From contig OZ345353.1 in the NCBI GenBank assembly GCA_977006965.1, forward strand, positions 3,100,001 through 3,164,000: DNA of 64,000 nt, given 5' to 3'. Below, one piece after another: positions 23,338-32,503 of the stretch. Position numbers and translations under genes: made by a program. The first letter of the stretch is position 1, and the number at the start of each line of letters is the position of its first letter. The DNA comes from Phymatolithon calcareum. Taxonomy: Eukaryota; Rhodophyta; Florideophyceae; Hapalidiales. The notes under the pieces were generated by a model. That model did no database searches, had not been told where the DNA came from, and saw nothing but the letters and a program-made list of their open reading frames with translations.

Positions 23338-26300
23338 ATGCAGCCGTACTATATTGGGAAACGAAGAGCGCAGGAGATGAGGGCACAGCAACGTGAAAAA
23401 TGGGGACTGCAGCACGAAAATCCATTCGAATTAGATTCTGATGCTTCTATTGTAGAAGATGATGACATTGATACTCTGGAGGAAACGAGTGGTGATGATC
23501 AAGAAGCGTGTACTCCAATTGATGTACAGCAATTTACTTCTCATTTGCACTCTGGATCAGTTGAGCGTATTCTGGAGAGCATTATTGATGAAATAAATAT
23601 CAACGAAAGAATAGCCAATAGTACAAGAGAAAGAGACGTTCGCTCTCTCAGAGCAATGAGATCGGTTGTCAGGCGCCATGTCGGCAAACAAATTAGTACA
23701 GCAGAAAATGAAAAAGCCATATCGTACTGGCCTTTTAGAGAAAAGAAACTCAATAGCATCCCTAATACCCGTGTTTTATCAAAAGATATTGAAGCGTCGT
23801 ATGAGAGCATAATATTACAAGACGATAAAGCATTAAATTCCAAAAAAATGGAGCCGAACGTTTCTGCAAAGAACTCGAAGCAAGAAACAGTAGTTAGGTT
23901 GCTTGAAGATGCGATTAAATCAAAACATGAGTCTGAAAATCGGTATATCGATAATAACTGTTCTGGAAAACTGGCAGAAACTATTAACCCATCTATTGAT
24001 CAAGTGACAAATAGATTTACGCTCAATGAAAGACAGACCATTGCTTTTCGAATAGCCGGTTCCTATCTATTAGATTCATTTAAGCGATCACTGCTGAGAA
24101 ATTCCCCTGGAAAACCTCTTAGAATGCATTTATCTGGTGAAGGAGGGACTGGAAAGTCGAGGATAGTTGAAGCAATTCGATTTCTCGCAATTGGGTGGGG
24201 ATATCCTGACGCTGTTGTCACAGTTGCTCCAACTGGTATTGCTGCAGTATTAGTTGATGGAGAGACAGTTCATTCTAAGCTACAAATATTTCAAAATAAG
24301 AAACCAACAATGAAACAATTAGAAGAATGGTCAAGAGTCTACATGGTTATTTGGGACGAGATTAGTATGACAGAACAGACTCTATTTTCAAAGGCAATGA
24401 AGAAAATCAAAGCATTCTTGGGAACTGAGAAAGATAGCGATGCCAGAATTCACATAGTAACTGCAGGTGACTTCGCACAGCTTCCTCCTTGCTTCAAAAA
24501 ATTTGTATTCTCGCCTCCTGCATTCGTAGAGACAAGCTCTTACCTATTGGATAGCGTAAGTAAAGCTGGAAAAGAATCAAGTGTACGCGGAAGCACCTCC
24601 AGAAAATCAAACGCAAATGTGACTAACATCACAGGCTACCACATTTGGCAATCATTCAAAACTGTTGTCAAGCTTAAAGAGAATATGAGACACCGATCTG
24701 ATCCGTCTTATGGAAGTATCCTAAAACGACTGCGAACTGGTGATCAAACAGTTCACGATTTTGAAGACTTGAACACCAGATTTTTGGATCCATTGTGCCC
24801 TACTTCTGAAGTACAAAAGCAATTTATGAATAGACAAGAGAAAAATGTATCCTTTCCCATTGCTGTCCAAGCGAATCGTAGCAGACATTCTATAAATTGG
24901 CTCAGTACCTCTGAGATATCTCAAAATAGTTCTGAAGTTGAAATACCTATTGTATGTCCGGCCCAATTTAGTGCCACAAAGAGAGGTGCAAAACCAACCA
25001 TGGAGCAACTGAAAGATCTTCTAAAACTTGGAGATAATAAATTGCAAAGATTATCCCCATTGCTTCCCATTTTTCCACGTATGCGCGTTTTCATAACTCA
25101 GAATATTTGCCCAAAACTTGGACTTGCTAATGGGTCAGTCGGAACTGTACTCGGGTGTCAGTTTCCTGAGAATGTCGCTTTTCGCACAATTTTAGTGAAG
25201 GGTGCTCCAATGAAGATTTCATCCACAATTCCGGAAATTGTATTTGTGTCCGTGGAGCAAGCAAAATTAAAGACGCGCTTTCCAAATATACCAGAAATCT
25301 ACCCTAATAATACTATTCCAATACTACCATATTCAGTTACTGTGCGCGTGTCGTGTCTACGTAACAGAAATTTCAGTATAAAAGTGACACAGAGTCCAAT
25401 ATCTCCATCATTTGCAGCGACTACCCACAAACTTCAAGGAACAACATGTGATACAATTTTGTCGTACAGTGTTAATGAACCTGGTAGACAACCAACATCG
25501 CTCTATGTATTGGCTTCTCGCGTTAAAACATTAGAAGGTCTTTTTCTCTGCAAAAAACTCACAGAGGAAGACTTTAAATATTTCAGGCCCTCTCAAGAGG
25601 TTCTTAATGAAGAAGAAAGACTTGACGAGCTCTGTACACGAACACTGGAGAATTTCATGAATGGAACAATATTTCCGGATGAAGTAAATAATGAGATTCA
25701 GAACCTGACCAGAGTAGAAGAGAGCGACCGGGAAGAAACAATAATTGACCTTTATCCACCTAAAAATATCGAAAAAATGGAAAAAAATGTGATTCATCAA
25801 TCGGTTAAAATCCCCTCACATAATATTTCCGATTTCGGAAGCTCATGTTTCGAATTGCTCGTACCTCATTTTCACTCTCAAACAGTTATGAGAATAAAGT
25901 CTGTCCACAGATTACTTGTAAGTTGTAATTTCAGAGATCCTGCTCTTCCAATACCCTCACTCATAACCGATGGTGTTTCTAGACACCCTACACTATGGAA
26001 ACCTGTTGATGTTCCAGGTGATGGAAATTGCTGGATATATGCAACTGTTCTCTCCATTTACTACTGCACTTTGAGTTTAGGAAACGCTTTATATTTGAAT
26101 CCACAAGATTGTAGAAGAAAAATATCTTCCCTTCTTTCCGAAGTGTCAAAATCCGATGAGCAGAAAAAACATAGCTTTCTACGAAATATGAACCTATTAA
26201 CCTCTCGTCGAGGAGTGGCTCTACAGAAATTTTGTACTGCAATAGGATACAACAACTCATTAGAAATGTTGTCTTCGTTTCTAAAGATTGGAACTCCTAA

Positions 26301-26607
26301 TATTTGCTTGTGGGCTGCTGACATTGGTGATGAAATGAACTTGCTTTCGCTTATATTAAATCAAAGCATTATATCTTATAGTCCTTCTTCAACAAGAACA
26401 CATCAATCTACCTTATATCTAAATTCAACTATTGGTCCTTTGTCCCCGACTTCAGTCTACAGTCCATATCCGGATATTACTCTGGAGGAGGCAGCAGTAC
26501 CATTTCAAATTCCAATACTTTTCTCAGACGGTAACCACTTTCAGTGTCTAATCCCTCCGTCAGATTTTGATATTTTCTCATTGCCTTCATGGGATTTTAA
26601 TACTTAG
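23338..26607 (+). CDS. Helitron PIF1-type helicase fused to an OTU cysteine protease, ORF2
   Basis: 1,089 residues from an ATG. An acidic, charged N-terminal part is followed by a superfamily 1 PIF1-like helicase: Walker A GEGGTGKS at 267-274, Walker B WDE with D340-E341, AGDFAQLPP, ENMRHRSD, THKLQG at 696-701, and LASRVKTLEGL. The C-terminal part, from about 885, is an OTU domain with DVPGDGNCW (D895, C898) and DGNHFQC with H1067, so the catalytic residues of an OTU peptidase are all present. The helicase should unwind the donor strand during rolling-circle transposition. The role of the OTU domain is unknown, but it is typical of Helentron or Helitron2 elements. No frameshift or stop is seen. 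Confidence 0.9.
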   Translation: MQPYYIGKRRAQEMRAQQREKWGLQHENPFELDSDASIVEDDDIDTLEETSGDDQEACTPIDVQQFTSHLHSGSVERILESIIDEININERIANSTRERDVRSLRAMRSVVRRHVGKQISTAENEKAISYWPFREKKLNSIPNTRVLSKDIEASYESIILQDDKALNSKKMEPNVSAKNSKQETVVRLLEDAIKSKHESENRYIDNNCSGKLAETINPSIDQVTNRFTLNERQTIAFRIAGSYLLDSFKRSLLRNSPGKPLRMHLSGEGGTGKSRIVEAIRFLAIGWGYPDAVVTVAPTGIAAVLVDGETVHSKLQIFQNKKPTMKQLEEWSRVYMVIWDEISMTEQTLFSKAMKKIKAFLGTEKDSDARIHIVTAGDFAQLPPCFKKFVFSPPAFVETSSYLLDSVSKAGKESSVRGSTSRKSNANVTNITGYHIWQSFKTVVKLKENMRHRSDPSYGSILKRLRTGDQTVHDFEDLNTRFLDPLCPTSEVQKQFMNRQEKNVSFPIAVQANRSRHSINWLSTSEISQNSSEVEIPIVCPAQFSATKRGAKPTMEQLKDLLKLGDNKLQRLSPLLPIFPRMRVFITQNICPKLGLANGSVGTVLGCQFPENVAFRTILVKGAPMKISSTIPEIVFVSVEQAKLKTRFPNIPEIYPNNTIPILPYSVTVRVSCLRNRNFSIKVTQSPISPSFAATTHKLQGTTCDTILSYSVNEPGRQPTSLYVLASRVKTLEGLFLCKKLTEEDFKYFRPSQEVLNEEERLDELCTRTLENFMNGTIFPDEVNNEIQNLTRVEESDREETIIDLYPPKNIEKMEKNVIHQSVKIPSHNISDFGSSCFELLVPHFHSQTVMRIKSVHRLLVSCNFRDPALPIPSLITDGVSRHPTLWKPVDVPGDGNCWIYATVLSIYYCTLSLGNALYLNPQDCRRKISSLLSEVSKSDEQKKHSFLRNMNLLTSRRGVALQKFCTAIGYNNSLEMLSSFLKIGTPNICLWAADIGDEMNLLSLILNQSIISYSPSSTRTHQSTLYLNSTIGPLSPTSVYSPYPDITLEEAAVPFQIPILFSDGNHFQCLIPPSDFDIFSLPSWDFNT

Positions 26608-26963
26608 AATTTTTACGTACCGTTTTCCTCGTTTAAAAATACGAATCAAGGGTATCTCACTCAAATTTTCTGGCGTGCAGTTAAGATACAGTACTGATTG
26701 CACGTGAAGAGAGAAAGTGTAATCCACGTGCCGCTATTATTGGATATTTTAACGTTAGAAGTGCGAAAAGCAGGTACTTTATGAATCTATTATGATAATT
26801 TATTGCTTTCAATAGCCGTTCCAGTACACTGGCCACCATATCGCACCACCTATAGTATGAATAATATGTGCACAAACAGTCAGAGTACATGCGAGAGACA
26901 GGAATTGCTTCTCCGAAGAGGATACCTGATTCTTCGAATAGACAATAGACCCAATTAAATAAA
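26608..26963. other. AT-rich DNA after Helitron ORF2, no gene
   Basis: No open frame of interest. I looked for a canonical CTRR end with a preceding hairpin and could not settle on one, so the right edge of the element stays undefined. Confidence 0.5.
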
Positions 26964-27424
26964 TTATAAAACTTTCAAGAATGGTACATCACATTCTAAA
27001 TCTCTGAATATCAAATAAACACGTTCTGTAAGTCCCAACATCCCACTGATCTTACCACGTGCATGTGTCCAACGCCCATCCAACAAAAGACCACCAAGCT
27101 CCGTCATCAAATCTGCAGACACCAGGTGTCTTCCAAGTACCACATGGATATATCCTCCTCTCCAACGGACCACCACCCTCTCGGTTTCTTAGTCAACAAC
27201 ATTCGCTCAAATGAATTATATTGATCTGCAACCAACGATTTTCCACACGTGCTCAGTTCCGGTGCCGGATATCCGTTCAGAAGTTGTGTGTACCATACTG
27301 ACTTGTCTTCATTGCTCCGCCTGTCGTTTACAAAAGTCCAATTACAAATCATGCACCATGAGACCTCCCTCTTTCCCCTACACTTCTGCTGTCTACTATG
27401 GAAAATGCTATCACCAGTTTCCAA
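26964..27424 (-). pseudogene. Possible MUS81/ERCC4-type nuclease fragment
   Basis: Two overlapping minus-strand frames. The second contains SADLMTELGGLLLDGRW followed by GLTERVYLIF, which resembles the segment of MUS81-like nucleases that follows the ERKxxxD catalytic motif (a DGR motif, then a hydrophobic strand). The catalytic triad itself is not recognisable (GRHLVSADL in its place), and the two frames would need a frameshift or intron to be joined. It could be a captured host-gene fragment. The assignment rests on one short stretch and is weak. Confidence 0.3.
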
Positions 27425-28039
27425 CCTAGTTTCGAAAGATTATTGCACTTTATTGGTACTAGAACCAGGAGAGTACGATTCCTAATGTTAAAAGTTCGAA
27501 CTCAGAACTCGTTTTATTTAACGTATGTCGGTTAAATTTAGAGTACAATTTTTTAAAAACATTACACAAAATTTAATTTAAAAAACTAAAGTTATGGTAC
27601 TGCGCGAGCCTGCGAGCCCACAATTATGCTATATACCAGGATGTAGTTTTTGGTTTCGGAATGTGATTGGAAGGGAGAACATTTTTAACTCTGTTTCACC
27701 TATTGCGGCTTTATCTGTCTGAATATTAAATCCTTATCTTTTGCAGTGAGTTTAGATAACCATGCAAATGAAATTTTATCCCCTGTCGTTTATGGCACTA
27801 ACTTAAACTATGAAAATATCAATGGCGTTGTAAGTGGACAGCTCAGCATTATTTCTGAAATCGTTACGTTGAAAAAACTAAAGTTATGGACAAGTGTGAG
27901 GGACGAGTCTACCAATTTCTCAATTGAGGGGAGTATTTCTTCAAATTGACACTAACTACAGTAGAACTCACAGAAACTCTCAGTTCGTTTAATCAGTACT
28001 CCATGGCACAAGAAAACTATTGATTCGCAGTACAGGCAA
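27425..28039. other. AT-rich spacer, no gene
   Basis: No protein-like frame. The 13-bp sequence actaaagttatgg, tandemly repeated near 29,400, occurs singly near 27,588 and 27,878. Confidence 0.5.
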
Positions 28040-29424
28040 ACACATCACACTTTTCGAAACCTGCCACGCTCACAATACTTCTCAACACACATCGCACATG
28101 GTGAAACCCTCTTATAGGACACTGGTGCGACTATTGGGCTAGCTGGCGGTGCTCGTGGAGTGGAAAATCATTTCAAAATGCGAATCTGCAAGTTTTGTGA
28201 GAATAGTGTCAGCGAAGCACTTCAAAATGCCTCCTTAAAAGTCTCATACACGTTCACGGAACCCTTGCATCACATTTGTTGAAGCCTGCCACGCTCACAA
28301 TACATCTGAACACACCTCACAAACAGCACAGCCTCCGTCGTACATAATCCTTTGTAACTGCTGGCAAGCTGGTGGTGGTCGAGGAGTTGCAAATCAATTC
28401 AATATGCAAAATCTTCAAATTATCTTACAATATAAGTTAGGGAGGCGAGTCAAAACGCCTCTTTGAAAGTCTCAAAGAAGGCGGCAATCTACAGAATTTC
28501 TAAAATGTCCAACTTTTTCAATACCAAAGATATTGGCGAACACAAAACATTTTCAACTTTTTTAAATTGCAAAATCTACATATTTTAATCTCTGAGTCGT
28601 CCAATGAAAGCAAAGAACGCGATGAATTTGGTCAAATCATTTAGACTATCTCGTCCAATGAAATGGCAGAACCTGATGAATGTGGTCCAATCATTTCGAC
28701 GATCTCGTCCAATCAAATTCGATAAACTCATCCAATTTTATTCTTAGAAACATGGGTGTCATAAATCAACATCTCCTCTAATACCATAAATTGGCTTGCT
28801 GGTGGTGTTCGTGGAGTGGCAATTCAAATTAAAATGCCAAATATGCAAATATTTTTAGAATATAAGTCAAGGAGGCGGATCAGAACGCCTCTTTGAAACC
28901 ATAATTGGCTAGCTGGTTGTGTTCGTGGAATGGCAATTCAAATTAAATGCCAAATATGCAAATATTTTTAGAATATAAGTCAAGGAGGCGGATCAGAACG
29001 CCTCTTTGAAAGTATCAAAGAAGGCGGCATTCTTCAGAATTTCTGAAACGTCCAACTTTTCAATGGCCAAAATATTGGCGAACAGGAAAAATTATCAATT
29101 ATTTTAAGTTGCAAAATCTACAAATTTTAATCTCTGAGAGGTCCAATGAAATCACAGAACGCAATGAATGTGGTCCAATCATTTCGACTATCTCGTCCAA
29201 TGAAATCACAGAACGCGATGAATGTGGTCCAATCATTTTAATATCTCTTCCAATGAAATCGCTGACTCGATGAATGTGGTCCAATCATTTTGACCATCTC
29301 GTCCAATGAAATTATAGAACCGCGATGAATGTGGTCCAATCATTAGGGGGTGTCATAACTCAACATCTCCTCTAATACCATAACTAAAGTTATGGAACTA
29401 AAGTTATGGAACTAAAGTTATGGA
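28040..29424. repeat. Nested tandem repeats
   Basis: Several repeat types are mixed. A unit of about 110 bp is duplicated in tandem at about 28,790-29,010 (contains gccaaatatgcaaat and ggaggcggatcagaacgcc). A unit of about 54 bp recurs at about 28,600-28,735 and four times at 29,131-29,340 (contains gatgaatgtggtccaatcat). A longer unit with cctgccacgctcacaata and ggcggtgctcgtggagtgg appears in diverged copies from 28,060. There is no coding potential. It could be the non-coding part of a Helitron or a small satellite. Confidence 0.75.
29383..29424 (+). repeat. 14-bp tandem repeat (aactaaagttatgg)
   Basis: Three units, directly preceded by ccat so that the first unit forms part of the palindrome ccataactaaagttatgg. 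It ends exactly where the sequence shared with 57,176 onward begins. Confidence 0.7.
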
Positions 29425-29509
29425 ATTATTTTGACATTGTGCGTTAGCGCCTTGAACAACTCACCTACCTGAGAACTCCTGTCAAAGTGCGAGGGAAACT
29501 CACATCAAA

Positions 29510-29650
29510 ATGGTGAAGGTCATGTGCAAGAAATGCGGCGAAGAATTGGAAGTCGGAAACCATAGCAACACCAGGTCGGCCTGGGAGAAAAGGACGGATC
29601 ACGTCAACAAGAAGCATCCTGGCTGCAACGTTAAAGACTGCTTCGATTGA
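29510..29650 (+). CDS. 46-residue BED-like zinc-finger ORF, block A
   Basis: ATG to TGA with a good start context (aaaATGG). The product begins MVKVMCKKCGEELEVG and has the spacing of a BED-type finger: C-x2-C, an aromatic (W) in the middle, then H-x4-H in DHVNKKHPGC, with further Cys residues. BED fingers bind DNA and are common in transposases, so this may be an orphan finger left by a transposon. It lies tail-to-tail with the kinase gene. The copy at 57260-57400 is identical. Confidence 0.5.
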   Translation: MVKVMCKKCGEELEVGNHSNTRSAWEKRTDHVNKKHPGCNVKDCFD

Positions 29651-29933
29651 TTTTGAAAGAATGTTTTCCGCTCTGTGGTGGTGGCTTGTATGCCCATTGT
29701 GCAAAACGGCTGTTCCTGCGCATCTTCAAGTTGAATCGATTTTCACAGCCAATTCATGGTTTCAAATCGAGAAATGCAGGGTTATTCGATCCGTCATGTG
29801 TCTAGAGTAAAACCCGATGGGCACATTAAACTATTTGCTTTTTTCAATTGCTAACAATAGGCTATGTACAGCATGCTTAGCATGAACACATGTAAAGTAT
29901 CGGTACTGCAATGTTCGTAGTGACTGGTTGAGC

Positions 29934-31517
29934 TCAACTGTGTGTGTCCACATCAGTTTGCTTCTGTAGTTTTGGGTTTGGCTCAACTTTCTCCACTACC
30001 CGTTTCACCATAGTCCACATCAAGCGCAGTTGCATTCTTAGTGCATCTTGACAGTTACATTTCGCTTGCTCTTCAACATGTATGAGCTCATTCAGTGTCC
30101 CGAAAGCTCGTGCCAAAAATGTCGACAAGCCCACAGCATCGTAAACTTCACCAACTTCTGTTAGCCCAATACCCATTTCTGTACAGTAAAGAGACAAACT
30201 CTTGTGGCCGAATATAGCAAGGTCAAAAAGAGAACAACCTACATGAGACTGATTCCAGTCGAAAAAGCAAAACGACCCAGTTGTTCCGCCCGGCCGAAAC
30301 ATATTTCCTGTCGGCAAATCACCGTGAACGAAAGTCGTTGGCAGTTTCGCATTCCTGACCTCACGTAGAGCTCGGATAATGTACGCTTTCCAACGCTTCA
30401 CATACTTGAATTTCTCATTATCCTTCAGAAACTTAAGCTCTTCGTGTTCAAGTAAAAAGTCAAGGTTCTCCTCCATCCATTCTGTACTCAGAACCATCAT
30501 TCCTGCCGCTTCCAGTTCTGGAATTGCTGACATGCTCGCCTTCTGCAGCTCGGCCAGGTCTCTGAAAAATTGCGGCAATTCGCTATCTTCAATACCATTA
30601 TCGAGTAGACCCCATTCCTTTCCATGATCGGCTGATATCGTGATCCTCTCTTCCGTATCAATCAAAACGGGCTTCGCCACAAACGAAGGTGCAATCTTAC
30701 ACAATACCGATGTTATCGCCGCCTCATTACAGAAAATGGGTGAACATTTCAGGAAGTAGAACCCTTTGTCGGTGTTTACTCGAAGTATACTGCAAAGCAT
30801 TGTTGCTTTCAGTTGAATCACCGGTCCCATCACCTCGAGTCCATGCGATCTCAGAACCCTGCACATCCATTCCGCCTTTTCCGTGAACCATCCCACATGA
30901 CCCCACGCAACGCGCAAATCCGGTTCTCTTCTTTGCAACATGCTGTTGAGCTCTTCGCGGATAGCATGCCGTGCCTCCTCGTCGCAATGGTCAATCTCAG
31001 CTTCTTCAATAGCCACCCACTCCCACCCTTGCGGAAGAGCAATTGGATCTTCATGCGTCTCGAAAATGATCACAGATCGAACAACCACGGCTTCGGAAAT
31101 CTCCTTTTCCCGATTCCATATCCATCGCAAGATCGTAACTGGAAAGTTGAACCCAAGTTTCAGTTTCAATTCATTCATCATATCGGGAGCGATTGCCGCA
31201 TTCATATGCTGACCAAAACATTGCGGAAGAGTCCACTTGTCTCCATTACGAATTGCAAGAATTCGTCTTCTTGCCGTGTCGGGAATGAGTAATTGTAGCT
31301 CGTTAACGTCATCTCTTGCGCAGCGTTCCCATGTCGACAAACAGCCTTTTGATTCCTCCATTGTGCCTCCTTGATGCTCCTCCGTTGTTCCCGTGAGGTA
31401 TTTGTCGCTCAACATGACGTATGTGACGTTGCCAGGCTGCACAAAGACCTCAGGGCCGATGAACGAATGTTTCCCAACCGGGAAAATGAGAAATTGAGAA
31501 AGGGGGAATGCCGCCAT
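29934..31517 (-). CDS. APH-fold kinase-like protein with Nudix-like N-terminus, copy A
   Basis: ATG at 31517 (a TTG two codons earlier is not needed). Counting from the TTG codon, the kinase signature FVHGDLPTGN has H400, D402 and N407, followed by the metal-binding CFFDWNQ with D422. These are the Brenner-type motifs of the aminoglycoside phosphotransferase/choline-kinase fold. The N-terminal third (RILAIRNGDKWTLPQ, later VRSVIIFE) resembles a Nudix-like domain without a clear Nudix box, an arrangement seen in uncharacterised APH-family proteins. The substrate is unknown. The first 20 residues come from an inverted-repeat region absent from copies B and C. The stop used by B and C (TAG) is AAG here, adding a 9-residue tail. 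No internal stop. Confidence 0.75.
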   Translation of the reverse strand: MAAFPLSQFLIFPVGKHSFIGPEVFVQPGNVTYVMLSDKYLTGTTEEHQGGTMEESKGCLSTWERCARDDVNELQLLIPDTARRRILAIRNGDKWTLPQCFGQHMNAAIAPDMMNELKLKLGFNFPVTILRWIWNREKEISEAVVVRSVIIFETHEDPIALPQGWEWVAIEEAEIDHCDEEARHAIREELNSMLQRREPDLRVAWGHVGWFTEKAEWMCRVLRSHGLEVMGPVIQLKATMLCSILRVNTDKGFYFLKCSPIFCNEAAITSVLCKIAPSFVAKPVLIDTEERITISADHGKEWGLLDNGIEDSELPQFFRDLAELQKASMSAIPELEAAGMMVLSTEWMEENLDFLLEHEELKFLKDNEKFKYVKRWKAYIIRALREVRNAKLPTTFVHGDLPTGNMFRPGGTTGSFCFFDWNQSHVGCSLFDLAIFGHKSLSLYCTEMGIGLTEVGEVYDAVGLSTFLARAFGTLNELIHVEEQAKCNCQDALRMQLRLMWTMVKRVVEKVEPNPKLQKQTDVDTHS

Positions 31518-31635
31518 GGCCAATAGAATGCCTGCACTTGTGAAGCGATACTCATCATGCAGTACAATTGCACAAGTGCAGGCATTCTATTGGACAAGTT
31601 GGAGTTCCCATTTTCTCAATTTCTCATTTTCCCGG
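31478..31635. repeat. 65-bp-arm inverted repeat at the kinase 5' end, block A
   Basis: The arms 31478-31542 and 31571-31635 face each other across a 28-bp loop. The inner 23 bp (31520-31542 with 31571-31593) and the outer ~20 bp (ccgggaaaatgagaaattga) are exact complements; the middle has drifted. The left arm codes for the first residues of kinase copy A. Confidence 0.8.
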
Positions 31636-32266
31636 CGCATGGAACAATGCCCGCCAAAGACAGATTCATATCCCTCATAGGCTTGTACTTTCTTGTGTTC
31701 AGCTAATCCACCTCACTATTTCAGATGTTGCCTTCGTTCCAGATCGTCAAGCATATTAACTGTTAAATCAGGGAAGTGAAAACAAACGGTAGTTTTAAGA
31801 ATCTTTCCGTACCGTATTCGTGACTATCTCGTTCGGGCACGGTGGACCATGTCCAGTGGACCTCGTATTTTCGAACTTGCTTGAAGGGAAAAAGAACAGC
31901 ACTGAGCCAAGTAAGTGACGTAAATCGTGGGTCGACGGAGTGGAAAGACTGCAGTTCAGCTGCTTTGATTGTGAATGGTGCCGGCTCCAAGCAATGAAAG
32001 TCCAGTATCCTTTGCGTTCGCTTACCGTTGGAATGTGAGCCCCCTGAGTCTGTACAAACTTGATTAAGTTGTTTTGGACCTCCACGTCTGTACTTTGGTA
32101 CTCTGAAGTAGTACCCGCGCGACGATCTTGACTGCAACGGTTCCTTAACAACATTATCCATTTCGAACCGCTCGATCGCCTCAAGAGTTGACTTTGACTA
32201 CTTGCCAAACACTTATCTACTCGCATATCGATCTTCACCAGGATCTTGAACCCCTTTTGAAACAAA

Positions 32267-32407
32267 ATGGAAAAAGATCTCACGTACCCGGACGTCGGCA
32301 GAATACATATTGGAGAAAATTCGATAATGAGTGCAAGAGAGTCCAAATCGTCACGGTACGTCGGCGTCCGTGATTTGTTTTTCCGACGGCAGAATTTCGA
32401 TCTTTAA
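32267..32407 (+). CDS. Possible 46-codon ORF on the opposite strand, block A
   Basis: ATG to TAA between the kinase and topoisomerase genes, on the other strand. The product contains YPDVGRIHIG and ends RDLFFRRQNFDL. An ORF of exactly the same length stands at 49076-49216 and 60017-60157; in block B the ATG is lost. Most differences between A and C change the amino acid (about 18 against 4 silent), so there is no sign of selection on the protein. The conserved 3' end could equally be part of a promoter for the minus-strand kinase. No family recognised. Confidence 0.25.
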   Translation: MEKDLTYPDVGRIHIGENSIMSARESKSSRYVGVRDLFFRRQNFDL

Positions 32408-32503
32408 ATATCCGTTGAAATCTATAGCATTAAGAAGAGTCCCTTACCGGTCACTGCCGCTCTCGCAGCGTCGTTAAAGTCGGTTTGACGAGAAGAGAAA
32501 TTG

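Noticed and set aside
28040-29424. CRISPR-like array
   Set aside because: The units are direct tandem repeats without unique spacers, in a eukaryotic transposon context.
31763-32346. Minus-strand ORFs between kinase and topoisomerase as a third gene of the block
   Set aside because: Two overlapping frames are open in A and D, but B and C have indels and mostly amino-acid changing differences, with no recognisable domain. More likely upstream non-coding or former exon sequence of the kinase.
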